The notes below the pieces were generated by a model. The model was not told where the DNA came from, made no database searches, and worked only from the letters and a program-made list of their open reading frames with translations. DNA of 64,000 nucleotides from CAZYFH01 sp965197395 (GTDB lineage Bacteria > Acidobacteriota > Vicinamibacteria > Vicinamibacterales > UBA8438), in contig CBDANB010000006.1 of assembly GCA_965197395.1 (NCBI GenBank), forward strand, positions 434,001-498,000, given 5' to 3'. Position numbers and translations under genes: made by a program. Of the stretch, positions 16,775 to 27,262 are shown piece after piece (position 1 is the stretch's first letter; each line of letters begins with the position of its first letter).

Positions 16775-17960
16775 GTGTCCTGTAACAGAAATAAGTAAAC
16801 GGTTTATGGTGCCTCGACGTATTCCTCGCAGGAGGTGCACGTGAGAGGTCCTGCCCCGGTGACAGTGACCGTCAGTGACGACGAACGGCAACGGCTCGAC
16901 TCGTGGGCCCACCGGTCGCGCAGTGCCCCGCAGGTGGCGCGGCGCGCCCGCATCATTCTGGCGTGTGCCGCCGGCCGCTCGACGACGAGCATCGCCAAAC
17001 GGTTCCACGTCTCGCGGACCACGGTGTGCAAGTGGCGCACACGCTTCGTGCGCGATCGCCTGGAGGGACTGATCGACGAACCGCGTCCGGGCACGCCTCG
17101 GCGGATTACCGATGCGCAGGTGGAGCAGGTGGTGATTGCAACCCTGGAAACCACGCCTCGCGGGGCGACGCAGTGGAGCACGCGCGATATGGCGAAGGCG
17201 ACGGGCCTGAGTCACATGACCATCCAGCGCATTTGGCAGGCGTTTGGATTGCAGCCGCATCGCAGCGAGACCTTCAAGCTGTCGCCAGACCCGCAGCTGG
17301 TCGAGAAGGTGCGCGATATCGTCGGGCTGTACGTGAATCCGCCGGACCATGCCCTTGTGCTCTGCGTGGACGAGAAATCGCAGATTCAGGCGTTGGATCG
17401 GACGGCCCCCCTGCTGCCGATGCAACCCGGGCAGGCCGAGCGGCGCACGCATGATTATCGGCGGCACGGAACGACCTCGCTGTTTGCGGCCCTCGACGTC
17501 AAGACGGGCGAGGTGCTCGCCGAAATGCACCAGCGGCATCGCTCGATCGAGTTCCGCAGGTTCCTCGATGCGATCGACGCGCACGTCCCCGCCGACCTGG
17601 ACGTGCACCTGATCGTCGACAACTACGGGACGCACAAAACCGCGATCATTCAGCGCTGGTTGGCCAAGCGCCCGCGGGTCCACCTGCACTTCACACCGAC
17701 CTATGGGTCCTGGATGAACCTGGTCGAACGTTGGTTCGCGGCGCTGACGACGAAGCAGCTTCGCCGCGGCGCCCACCGGAGCGTCGCGGCCCTCAAACGC
17801 GCGATCCAAGAGTTCATCGAGGTGACCAATGAGCAACCGACGCCGTTCGTCTGGACCAAGAGTGCCGACGACATCCTCGCGAGCATCGCCCGGTTTGCTC
17901 GGCGAACGCTGGCTGCACACCCAGCATGACAACTGTTCGCGAACCACTGTTACGGGACAC
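16775..17960 (+). mobile_element. IS630-family element, type A, 1186 bp
   Basis: The ends are inverted repeats GTGTCC(T/C)GTAACAG, bounded by TA on both sides (16773-16774 and 17961-17962), the TA target duplication of the IS630 family. It contains one transposase. The right-hand TA is immediately followed by a second, different IS630 element, so the two share the TA. The original target appears to be ...GTGTTC-TA-GCAGCCCGTGG..., the dispersed repeat also hit at 53120. Confidence 0.88.
16841..17929 (+). CDS. IS630-family transposase (type A)
   Basis: 362 residues from the GTG at 16841 (GGAGG 5 nt upstream). The HTH region has RSTTSIAKRFHVSRTTVCKW. The DDE domain shows LCVDEKSQIQAL, HLIVDNYGTHKT and WMNLVERWFAAL. 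The frame is intact. It is related to, but clearly different from, the transposase of the adjacent element (about 50% alike by eye). Confidence 0.93.
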   Translation: MRGPAPVTVTVSDDERQRLDSWAHRSRSAPQVARRARIILACAAGRSTTSIAKRFHVSRTTVCKWRTRFVRDRLEGLIDEPRPGTPRRITDAQVEQVVIATLETTPRGATQWSTRDMAKATGLSHMTIQRIWQAFGLQPHRSETFKLSPDPQLVEKVRDIVGLYVNPPDHALVLCVDEKSQIQALDRTAPLLPMQPGQAERRTHDYRRHGTTSLFAALDVKTGEVLAEMHQRHRSIEFRRFLDAIDAHVPADLDVHLIVDNYGTHKTAIIQRWLAKRPRVHLHFTPTYGSWMNLVERWFAALTTKQLRRGAHRSVAALKRAIQEFIEVTNEQPTPFVWTKSADDILASIARFARRTLAAHPA

Positions 17961-17962
17961 TA

Positions 17963-19157
17963 GTCCCCTGTGTCTGAAAAAGCTTCAAATAGTGTGTCGG
18001 CTGTGGTGTATTGGGCGGCATGGCAAGAACAGGTCGGCCCAAAGCGAGATTGGAAGTCACCGCCGCAGAGCGCGTAGAACTTGAGCGGCTCGCCAGGCGC
18101 GCCCGAACGAATCGGCACGTGGCCTTGCGGGCAAGGATCGTCCTGAGGAGCACGCGTGGCGAATCGAACGTGGCGGTCGCGGCGAAACTGCGCTGCTCGA
18201 ACGTGACGGTCGGCAAGTGGCGACAGCGGTTTAGGGTAGGTCGCGTGGACGCGCTGTACGACGAGCCCAAGCCCGGAGCCCCACGGACCCTGTCCGATGC
18301 GGATGTCGAGTCGATCCTCGTCACGACGTTGGAAAGTAAGCCGAAGGGGCGGACCCACTGGAGCACCCGCAAGATGGCGGAGCACGCTGGCGTCAGCGCC
18401 TCTACCGTGGGCCGCATCTGGCGCACTTTCGGGTTGCAGCCGCATGTCGTGGAATCCTTCAAGATCTCCGACGACCCGCTGTTCATCGAGAAGGTGCGGG
18501 ACATTGTCGGCCTCTACCTGAACCCACCCGACCACGCCGTCGTCTTGTCATTCGACGAAAAGCCTCAGATTCAAGCCCTCGAGCGGGCGCAGCCGATTCT
18601 GCCGATGGACCTGGGTCGCCCCGAACGCCAGACGCACAACTACATCCGCCATGGCACGGTGGACCTCTTCGCGGCGCTCAACGTCGCGACCGGCCAGGTC
18701 GTTGCGCAAACCAAGAAGCCGCATCGGTCGAGGGATTTCGTGAGCTTCCTGCGCGAGATCGACGAGCGGGTGCACTCCGCCCTCACCGTCCACGTGATCC
18801 TCGACAATCTCTCGGCGCATAAGTCCCCGTTGGTCAAACGATGGGTGGCCCGCCACCCGCGCTTCCAGTTCCACTTTACGCCGACCTACTCCGCCTGGCT
18901 CAACCTCGTCGAGCGGTTCTTTGGCCTTCTCACCGAACACGCCCTCAAGCGCGGAACACATTCCAGCCCGCACGCGCTGCGCCAAGCCATCTACGCCTAC
19001 GTGGACGCCCACAACGACGAGGGCAAACCCTTCAAGTGGACAAAGACAGCCGACGAAATTCTCGCGAAGGTGAAGCGGTTCGGACAGCGCACCGTTCAAG
19101 TCCACGGTGGCCCCAGATGACCAACGACTTTTTGAAGAAATCAAAGATCAAGGGGAC
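17963..19157 (+). mobile_element. IS630-family element, type B, copy 1, 1195 bp
   Basis: Starts GTCCCCTGTGTCTGAAAAAG and ends, read inverted, GTCCCCTTGATCTTTGATTT, flanked by TA (17961-17962, 19158-19159). The left TA is shared with element A. An almost identical copy of the same length lies inverted at 51925-53119, differing by only a handful of substitutions. Confidence 0.9.
18020..19120 (+). CDS. IS630-family transposase (type B, copy 1)
   Basis: 366 residues from the ATG at 18020 (MARTGRPKARLEV). HTH with SNVAVAAKLRCSNVTVGKW, then the DDE core: LSFDEKPQIQALE, HVILDNLSAHKSPL and WLNLVERFFGLL. The frame is intact. Its twin at 51962-53062 differs in very few residues (for example Thr versus Ser in LKRGTHSS). 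Confidence 0.94.
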   Translation: MARTGRPKARLEVTAAERVELERLARRARTNRHVALRARIVLRSTRGESNVAVAAKLRCSNVTVGKWRQRFRVGRVDALYDEPKPGAPRTLSDADVESILVTTLESKPKGRTHWSTRKMAEHAGVSASTVGRIWRTFGLQPHVVESFKISDDPLFIEKVRDIVGLYLNPPDHAVVLSFDEKPQIQALERAQPILPMDLGRPERQTHNYIRHGTVDLFAALNVATGQVVAQTKKPHRSRDFVSFLREIDERVHSALTVHVILDNLSAHKSPLVKRWVARHPRFQFHFTPTYSAWLNLVERFFGLLTEHALKRGTHSSPHALRQAIYAYVDAHNDEGKPFKWTKTADEILAKVKRFGQRTVQVHGGPR

Positions 19158-19190
19158 TAGCAGCCCGTGGTGAAAGTCGCGCGTTGCAGC
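19158..19190. repeat. Dispersed repeat TAGCAGCCCGTGGTGA, copy 1
   Basis: TAGCAGCCCGTGGTGA followed by AAAGTCGCGCGTTGCA, directly at the right end of IS630-B copy 1. The same sequence with few changes follows IS630-B copy 2 (53120) and, in shorter form, ends a gene at 60623-60640. The TA used by the transposons is the first dinucleotide of the repeat. Confidence 0.7.
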
Positions 19191-19284
19191 GTCGAATGCA
19201 GGCGTGTGTATCATCACCCCCACAGATTCATAATTCTCGTTGAGGACACGTTGCACGAACCTGCAGAACACGATTGGAGAAAAA

Positions 19285-21483
<2,199 letters not shown>

Positions 21484-21489
21484 ACGCGA

Positions 21490-21912
21490 TCAGACCTTGG
21501 GAGCGGGAGCCGCCGTGTCGTGGATCGCCATGCACGACGTCACACGGTCAAAGTCGCCCGCGCTCCAGCGGTCGCCGACCCGGGCAGCGTCCATCACCTC
21601 GTAGCCAATGCCCAGCGGCCGTGCTGCCTCGTGTCGCCGTGCATGCCGTATCAAGGCAACCGACACGTCGACACCGATCACGTGCGCGCCGTGCTCGGCG
21701 AGCCGTCGACTGAAGTAGCCCTGACCGCATCCGACGTCGAGGACCCGCAGCCCCGTGACGTCGCCGCACGCACCGAGCAGCCCCGGACCGTGGACCTCCA
21801 GGCGATAGAAATCAGCACCTGACTCGACGAACGCATCCCAAGCGTCGGCGCCCGCATCCCACGCGGAGGCGGCGTCCTCGGCGGCGAACGGGGCTCGGAC
21901 CTTCCTGGACAT
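21490..21912 (-). CDS. Class I SAM methyltransferase, C-terminally truncated
   Basis: 140 residues with SAM motif VLDVGCGQGYFSRRLAEHG and the acidic loop VIGVDVSVALI. Family members are about 240-270 residues. This frame stops at FDRVTSCMAIHDTAAPAPKV, just before the end of katG, so the substrate-binding C-terminal half is missing. This probably reflects a rearrangement that placed katG here. Confidence 0.75.
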   Translation of the reverse strand: MSRKVRAPFAAEDAASAWDAGADAWDAFVESGADFYRLEVHGPGLLGACGDVTGLRVLDVGCGQGYFSRRLAEHGAHVIGVDVSVALIRHARRHEAARPLGIGYEVMDAARVGDRWSAGDFDRVTSCMAIHDTAAPAPKV

Positions 21913-21951
21913 GCGTGGCGCGCGACGAGCAGAGACGCGTGGGGCGAGAGG

Positions 21952-23787
21952 TCAGCCACTCGTGCTTCGGATGTACTCGTCGACGTTGAGTGCGAGCACA
22001 TCGAGTGGCACGTTGCCGCCGAGCACCACCGTGTCGTTGAACGCGCGGAGGTCGTATCGCGGGCCCAGCGCCGCTTGGGCCCGCGCGCGCTGGCGGATGA
22101 TCTCCTGATGGCCCACCTCGTAGCCGCACGCCTGGCCAGGCCACGAACAGTAGCGGTCGACCTCACTCGCGACTTCCTCCGGGTTCGACCCGTTGACTTC
22201 CGTGAAGTAGCGGACGGCCCGGTCACGCGTCCAGCGCTTGACGTGAATGCCGGTGTCAACGACGAGCCGGCAGGCGCGGAAGGCAATCGACTGCAGATAG
22301 CCGAGTCGTCCGACAACGAAGTCGTCGTAGACGCCGAGCTCGTCGGCCAGCTGCTCGGCATAGAGGCCCCAGCCTTCGGAGTACGCGTTGAACGAGAGGA
22401 TCGACCGGATCAGCGACAGCTTCTGTGCGTACTCGCCTTGCCACACATGCCCGGGAATCGCCTCGTGATGGACGAGGTCGGGCAGGCTGTAGCGGCTGTG
22501 CAGGTCGGTGGTGCGCAGGTTGATCCAGAACTTGCCAGGGATCGTGCCGTCAATCGAGCCGGCGCCGCCATACGCGCCGGGCGCGCCCGGTTCCTCTTCG
22601 GGGGGCAGCCGTCGCACCTCGAGATTGCCCCGCACGAGCGTGCCGAACGCCTGCGGCATCCGCGCGCGAATGAGGGACAACTGCTCTTCGATGACACCGA
22701 GAATCTCCTGCCGGCCTTCGTCGCCCTCCGGGAACCGATAGCGGGGATCGTCGGCTAATGCCGTCATCCGCGCGCCGACCGACCCGTCCGTATAGCCGAG
22801 GCTCCGGAGGATCGGGTCCATGCGGCCGTGGAGCAGCTCCAGCTGGTCGAGGCCCAGCTGGTGGACCTCGTCCGGGGTCATGCTGGTGGTGGTCGAGGCC
22901 CTGAGCGCCCACCGGTAGTACTCCTCGCCCTGCGGCCTCGTCCACATGCCGGCATCGTCCGTCGCGAGCGCGCGCGACTGACGCAGCTCGGCGATCTGTC
23001 GCTCAAGCGGAGGCACGACGCGCTCGGTCACGATGCGCCGCGCCTGCTCGGCCCAGTCGCCTGGGATGTTGGTGGTCTTCGCGGCGATCGACTCGACCAG
23101 CGAGTCGCCCGTGCGCGCGCGGGTCACGGCCAGCTCGAGCTGCGCCACGGCCTTGTCGATGAGGAACGCAGGCGGGACCAGTCCGGCGGCGCGCGCGACG
23201 CGCATCCGTTCCAGCTCGCCGTCGAGTGCTGCCGGGTACTGCTCCAACCGGGCGATCCAGGCCTCGGCGTCGGCCGCATCGGCCACCAGATGGTCGCTCT
23301 CGAGGAAACGCGGGATGTCGATGTAGGCCCCGACGTTCTGGATGACGACGTAGGGCGTGTTGCGCCACCCTCCGACCGCGACGTCGCCATACGGCAAGTC
23401 GAACCCTTCGAGCGCCGTGCCGTAGGCGCTCTTCAACACCTCGAGGCTCGTGCGCGTCTCCCGGCCGAGCGCCGCCGCGTCGACGGCTGACGCCCGGGCG
23501 AGGTCGTCGCGCAGGGTCTCGGCGAGCGCCTGCTGGCCCGCGGCGGTTCGGTCGGACAACCGGGAGCGGAGCCCCCCGCGTTCGCCCGCGTCGACGCCGA
23601 GCGACGTGGCCGTCTCGGGCTGCAGGCGGAGCAGATGATCGGCGGACGAATCGAGTAGGGCCTTCACAGGCTCCTCGGACGCCGAGTCGTCTACAGCGGG
23701 GGGGGCGGCGCAACTCGGCAGCCAGGGGAAGACCGCGGTCGAGGCCACCGCGGCAATCGCCTGACGGCGGGTCAGGTCGTTTATCAA
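21952..23787 (-). CDS. DUF885 family protein, exported lipoprotein-like
   Basis: 611 residues. The leader has a twin-arginine-like start (TRRQAIAAVASTAVF) and a lipobox-like LPSC (Cys26). The DUF885 domain fills the rest, with the metallopeptidase-like HHEAIPGHVWQGEYAQ and YSEGWGLYAEQLADELG motifs. DUF885 proteins are thought to be periplasmic zinc carboxypeptidase-like enzymes. The start is a TTG at 23787 without a clear ribosome site, so the exact start is unsure. The upstream SRPBCC gene ends 8 bases away, suggesting an operon. Confidence 0.88.
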   Translation of the reverse strand: MINDLTRRQAIAAVASTAVFPWLPSCAAPPAVDDSASEEPVKALLDSSADHLLRLQPETATSLGVDAGERGGLRSRLSDRTAAGQQALAETLRDDLARASAVDAAALGRETRTSLEVLKSAYGTALEGFDLPYGDVAVGGWRNTPYVVIQNVGAYIDIPRFLESDHLVADAADAEAWIARLEQYPAALDGELERMRVARAAGLVPPAFLIDKAVAQLELAVTRARTGDSLVESIAAKTTNIPGDWAEQARRIVTERVVPPLERQIAELRQSRALATDDAGMWTRPQGEEYYRWALRASTTTSMTPDEVHQLGLDQLELLHGRMDPILRSLGYTDGSVGARMTALADDPRYRFPEGDEGRQEILGVIEEQLSLIRARMPQAFGTLVRGNLEVRRLPPEEEPGAPGAYGGAGSIDGTIPGKFWINLRTTDLHSRYSLPDLVHHEAIPGHVWQGEYAQKLSLIRSILSFNAYSEGWGLYAEQLADELGVYDDFVVGRLGYLQSIAFRACRLVVDTGIHVKRWTRDRAVRYFTEVNGSNPEEVASEVDRYCSWPGQACGYEVGHQEIIRQRARAQAALGPRYDLRAFNDTVVLGGNVPLDVLALNVDEYIRSTSG

Positions 23788-23795
23788 CGCTTTGG

Positions 23796-24338
23796 CTACC
23801 GAGCCGGCAGCGTGCCGCCTTCGGCGAGGGTCTTCATGTTCTGCAGCGCCCGAGTGAAGGCCGCCACCCGTCGCTCCCGGTCAGCTGCCCGGGCAGCGTC
23901 GTCCGCCAGCATCGAGTTGTCGAAGACCAGGGTATAGACCAGCTTCGACGTGGTCGCGGTCACCGGTCGCGCCTCGAGGGTGCCGTGATAGAGGTTGTAC
24001 GGTTGACCCTCTCTGGGGGCCTGCGTATACGTGTAGGAGAGCTCGGTCTTTCCCACGAGAATCTCGTTGGCCACGCTGCGCACGGTGCCGAACTCGTCTT
24101 CCGCCCCAGACGTGATCGTGCACGGTATCCCGAACCACTCCCCGATGTCGCAATAGCCTCCGACGCGCTCCCACACTTCGGACGCGGGGCGGTCGACGTC
24201 GATCTCCATGGGAATGAACGTATACGTCGGATTGGCGACCACGATCCCGCTTGGCGCCGGGGTCTGGACGGCGACCGTGGTCACCGAGGCCGCCGCGATC
24301 GCGAAGCCGGCAACGATGCTCGTGAATCGAGTCCGCAT
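23796..24338 (-). CDS. SRPBCC-family exported protein
   Basis: 180 residues from the ATG at 24338, with CTGGAGGGTGTC directly upstream deciding the start. A signal peptide (residues 1-26, FAIAAASVTTVAVQT) is followed by a polyketide-cyclase/START-like fold: EIDVDRPASEVWERVGGYCD, GTVRSVANEILVGKTELSYT, TSKLVYTLVFDNS. Such proteins bind small hydrophobic ligands; the ligand is unknown. It is probably cotranscribed with the DUF885 gene. Confidence 0.85.
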   Translation of the reverse strand: MRTRFTSIVAGFAIAAASVTTVAVQTPAPSGIVVANPTYTFIPMEIDVDRPASEVWERVGGYCDIGEWFGIPCTITSGAEDEFGTVRSVANEILVGKTELSYTYTQAPREGQPYNLYHGTLEARPVTATTSKLVYTLVFDNSMLADDAARAADRERRVAAFTRALQNMKTLAEGGTLPAR

Positions 24339-24503
24339 GACACCCTCCAGATGAGTTGGTTCAAGACCGGTGATTGAGCGCCAGCCGAGTATACGCGGTG
24401 ACCCGAGCCGCTGGCAGCACATCACGTCGTTCCAGGCGTACAATGCAGCGGCGCCAGTGATGTACGGGCGCAGCGGCGGAACCAGGAGGTTGAGGAGATA
24501 CCC

Positions 24504-24722
24504 AATGCGTCACCGACTTGTTGCCGTTGTGATCACGGGTTCCTGGCGGCCGCGAGCGTGACGCCGTTCACCGCAGGTTTCCTGGTCGACGTCAGCCCAA
24601 CCGATCCGATGGTGTTCGGCGTGACCGGGCTCCTGCTGACCGCTGTGGCCCTCCTTGCCTGTCTGGTGCCGTCCCGCCGCGCCGCTACCGCTGATCCACT
24701 GGCGACGCTGAAAGCGGATTAG
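24504..24722 (+). pseudogene. Chimeric stub: unrelated signal-peptide start fused to ADOP permease tail
   Basis: A strong ribosome site (AGGAGGTTGAGGAG) precedes ATG 24504, MRHRLVAVVITG. At about 24537 the frame shifts into the C-terminus of an ADOP/FtsX permease: FLAAASVTPFTAGFLVDVSP, FGVTGLLLTAVALLACLVPS, then RRAATADPLATLKAD and TAG at 24720-24722. The middle of at least one gene is gone; this is a deletion joint. Confidence 0.75.
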
Positions 24723-24758
24723 GCGGTCACCGCCTGGATCCTGCTGATCACGCCCAGG

Positions 24759-24860
24759 TCAGTTCGGACGAATCATGTGCACGTCGATTCCCCAGGAGTC
24801 GTCCGCTTGTTTCCGCAGCACTTGCACGAAATTCCAGCTGTGAAGCCGAGCGCTTGAGCA
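24759..24860 (-). pseudogene. C-terminal stub resembling SnoaL/DUF4440-type protein
   Basis: The last about 30 residues (LHSWNFVQVLRKQADDSW, ending HMIRPN) match the C-terminal strand pattern of SnoaL-like/DUF4440 proteins. The rest of the frame upstream is Arg/Ser-rich and antisense to a membrane protein, so only the tail remains. Low-certainty family call. Confidence 0.4.
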
Positions 24861-24914
24861 CGCTTGATCGCTCGCGCCAACACCATGATCTTCCCCTTGC
24901 CCGACGGTGTAAGC

Positions 24915-25241
24915 ATGACCGACACCGAGCAGATGAGGGACGCGATCGCGGGGTTGCCGGCGTCCGCCTGGATCCTGGTATTCGTCGCCCATCTCGCTCA
25001 GGCGTTCGTCGGCGGCTGGGTGGCCGCACGCCTCGGGGCGTCACACCCGATGGTCCTGGCGATGATCGTGGGAGTCCTGTCGCTGGGCGCCGGCGTTGCC
25101 AACGCGCTGATGTTGTCGGCTCCGGCGTGGACGTGGATCGAGATGCCGCTATACCTCGTGGCGGCGTGGCTGGCGGGGCGCATCGAATCAGCTCGCCGGG
25201 GATCACCGACGGACGCACCCGCACCCCAGCTCGCCACCTGA
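24915..25241 (+). CDS. Small integral membrane protein
   Basis: 108 residues starting MTDTEQMRDAIAGLPASAWI. Three membrane segments: ILVFVAHLAQAFVGGWVAA, MVLAMIVGVLSLGAGVANAL and MPLYLVAAWLAGRI. Protein-like sequence continues upstream (NTMIFPLPDGVS), so the true gene may have had an N-terminal helix that was lost at the debris junction near 24860. Function unknown. Confidence 0.6.
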   Translation: MTDTEQMRDAIAGLPASAWILVFVAHLAQAFVGGWVAARLGASHPMVLAMIVGVLSLGAGVANALMLSAPAWTWIEMPLYLVAAWLAGRIESARRGSPTDAPAPQLAT

Positions 25242-25459
25242 ACACACGCCTGGGCGTTATCCCGCGCCTTTTTCACGGGCGTCTTCTCCATCTCGTCGGC
25301 GAAGAGGACGAACTCACACTCGTCGGCGTGAGAAAGAGTCGCTCCGGCGCCGACGATCCCCCTCGCGAACTTCAGCGCGGATTTTCGAGAGGGGGATCCG
25401 CGACAACGCGTCGACTTACTCCCTGAACGTGAATCGGGAATCGTCAATTGGAGGAGAAC
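25242..25459. other. Intergenic; possible minus-strand remnant
   Basis: On the minus strand, about 25255-25400 reads SALKFARGIVGAGATLSHAD and EFVLFADEMEKTPVKKARDN without a start or family match. It could be a gene scrap. The promoter of the spondin gene should also lie here. Confidence 0.25.
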
Positions 25460-26140
25460 ATGAAGCGACTCGCGGCAATACTCACCCTCGCGATCGGCGT
25501 GGTCGCGATCGGCCATCCAGCAAGCAACACGACCGCCCACGCACAAGCGACGGCGCTGTACTTCGTCGAGATCGTGAACCTCGTCCCACGTCAGCACTTC
25601 ACGCCGATGCTGGTCGCCACGCACAACGCATCGGCCGCCATCTTCAACCTTGGCATGCCGGCATCGCCCGAGCTCGGGACACTCGCCGAGAGTGGCGACG
25701 TCGCACCGCTTATGGCGTTGCTGAACACCAGCGCGAACGTCATGGATGTGCAAACGGCCGCCGGGCTTCACGGCCCCGGTGGGACGACGTCGGCGACCGT
25801 GATTGGGGGCGCCGGGTTCGACCGCGTGAGCGTCGCGGCGATGCTGATTCCGACGAACGACGCATTCGTCGCACTCGACACCACGCTGCCAGCACCCGGT
25901 GAGATGAAGGTGGTCTACGCCAACGCCTATGATGCGGGCACCGAGACGAACGACGAGCTCTGCGCGTCCATCCCCGGACCGAGCTATCCGGAATGTGGCG
26001 GACCTGGTACCGGTGGGGCCCCGGGCAACGGCGAAGGCGCGATCGTCATCCATAGTGGGATGCGGGGTCACGGTGACTTCGGCACGGACCGCGATTGGAA
26101 GGACCCGGTCGCACAGATCAGGATCTGGCAGGTGGGTTAG
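25460..26140 (+). CDS. Spondin-domain exported protein
   Basis: 226 residues from the ATG at 25460 (GGAGGAGAAC immediately upstream). A signal peptide (1-29) precedes a spondin_N domain: FVEIVNLVPRQHFTPMLVAT, ASPELGTLAESGDVAPL, FDRVSVAAMLIPTNDAF, YDAGTETNDELC and EGAIVIHSGMRGHG. Spondin domains occur in secreted proteins of marine and soil bacteria; the role is unknown. The next gene starts about 70 bp downstream on the same strand. Confidence 0.88.
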   Translation: MKRLAAILTLAIGVVAIGHPASNTTAHAQATALYFVEIVNLVPRQHFTPMLVATHNASAAIFNLGMPASPELGTLAESGDVAPLMALLNTSANVMDVQTAAGLHGPGGTTSATVIGGAGFDRVSVAAMLIPTNDAFVALDTTLPAPGEMKVVYANAYDAGTETNDELCASIPGPSYPECGGPGTGGAPGNGEGAIVIHSGMRGHGDFGTDRDWKDPVAQIRIWQVG

Positions 26141-26212
26141 GCGCGATCGACGTTGGCCTCTGCTGCATCCCGCGCGCCTGCCGGCGCGCGGGATGTGGTA
26201 GAGATCCAAGAC

Positions 26213-26893
26213 ATGCGCTTCGTCGGTCGTCGCCAACTCGTCCTGGCGCTCGCACTTGCCACGCTACCCGCGACATCGGCTGCGCAAGAGCCCAGGTACT
26301 TCGCCGGCCTGATCGCGGGGAGCTCCCAACTCTCGGGCGACCCGACGACCATCGTCACGAACGATGGCTTCGCCACGTCGGGCTACAAACCCGACACCGG
26401 TCCGGCGGTCAACGTCTTCGCCGGTGTGCATCTCCGGGAGTACCTCACCCTACAGGCCAACTACACCTGGAACCGGAACGGCATCACGTTTTTCGCCGCG
26501 GAGGGGACGGCGACCGAGAGTCGTTTCTACGAGCAGCCCCATGCGGCGACCCAGCACACCTTCATCGGCGACGTCCTCGTGTACTTTCGCGAACGCGCGA
26601 GCCGCGTTCGACCGTATCTCTCAGGTGGCGTCGGCGTGCGTCTCCTGAACAGCGAGAGCCGACCGGTCCCGGTCGCGGGCGGATTGTCGCCGCCGCCGGC
26701 GTCGTTCGCGGCGACGGACTTTACGATCCGGGTCGCGGTAGGCGCCGACGTCCCGATCGGCAACGGCTGGAGCGTCCGGTACTCGTTCAGCGAGAACCTG
26801 GGCGCCAACCCGTTCAGCGGCCAGATCGATCCGCGCGGCACACGGGGACTGATGAACTTTCAGAATCTCGTCGGCGTGATGCGGGCGTTCTAG
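26213..26893 (+). CDS. Outer membrane beta-barrel protein
   Basis: 226 residues from ATG 26213 with signal peptide LVLALALATLPATSAAQ. The mature part shows alternating hydrophobic strands with turns typical of small OmpA/OprF-type barrels: RYFAGLIAGSSQLSG, VNVFAGVHLREYLTLQANYT, VRPYLSGGVGVRLLN, TIRVAVGADVPIGNGWSVRY. It ends LVGVMRAF, with the terminal aromatic residue recognised by the BAM machinery. Specific function unknown. Confidence 0.75.
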   Translation: MRFVGRRQLVLALALATLPATSAAQEPRYFAGLIAGSSQLSGDPTTIVTNDGFATSGYKPDTGPAVNVFAGVHLREYLTLQANYTWNRNGITFFAAEGTATESRFYEQPHAATQHTFIGDVLVYFRERASRVRPYLSGGVGVRLLNSESRPVPVAGGLSPPPASFAATDFTIRVAVGADVPIGNGWSVRYSFSENLGANPFSGQIDPRGTRGLMNFQNLVGVMRAF

Positions 26894-26921
26894 CGCTCTG
26901 GCGTCTCACGACCCGGCCACA

Positions 26922-27254
26922 TTACCCACGGTGGAAGTCGGAGTACGGGCAGTGCGGCCAGTAGATCGGGGCCTCGTCGAGATGCTCGGCCAGATGGCGC
27001 GCATGGCAGACGTAGCACGCATTCTTCCGCTGGACCGTGTCCGGAAGCGGCGTGAGGGCGACCGCAGTCTCGAACACACAGAGCGATCGCCCCGACGCAC
27101 GGGTGTCCGTCAAGCTGAGCAGACCGCCCGTCGCCGCCTGCTCGGCCAGGAGCCGCGAGTAGATCCGCGACTTGAGACGCGCGGGTGCCCGTTCCTCATC
27201 GGGCGTCAGCCCCGTCTCGTCCGCCAGCATGGTGAAAAAGCGGTCTGAATCCAC
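26922..27254 (-). CDS. Small CxxCH-containing protein, partner of ECF sigma factor
   Basis: 110 residues from a GTG at 27254 (AGAGG about 5 nt upstream), 8 bases after the sigma factor stop, so the pair is almost certainly an operon. The N-terminal half is helical (TGLTPDEERAPARLKSRIYS). The C-terminal half has ACYVCHARHLAEHLDEAP then YWPHCPYSDFH, a C-x2-C-H ... C-x4-H pattern. There is no signal peptide, so a zinc site is more likely than c-type haem. The position suggests an anti-sigma or sigma-modulating role (inference). Confidence 0.65.
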   Translation of the reverse strand: MDSDRFFTMLADETGLTPDEERAPARLKSRIYSRLLAEQAATGGLLSLTDTRASGRSLCVFETAVALTPLPDTVQRKNACYVCHARHLAEHLDEAPIYWPHCPYSDFHRG

Positions 27255-27262
27255 GATGCCTC

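Noticed and set aside
24998..26236. 412-codon minus-strand frame opposite the spondin gene
   Set aside because: Most is antisense to well-supported genes. Only a short internal scrap near 25255-25400 looks protein-like, and it is noted as uncertain.
26922..27254. CYVCH as a c-type haem site
   Set aside because: The protein has no export signal, and cytochrome c maturation occurs outside the cytoplasm; a zinc site is more likely.
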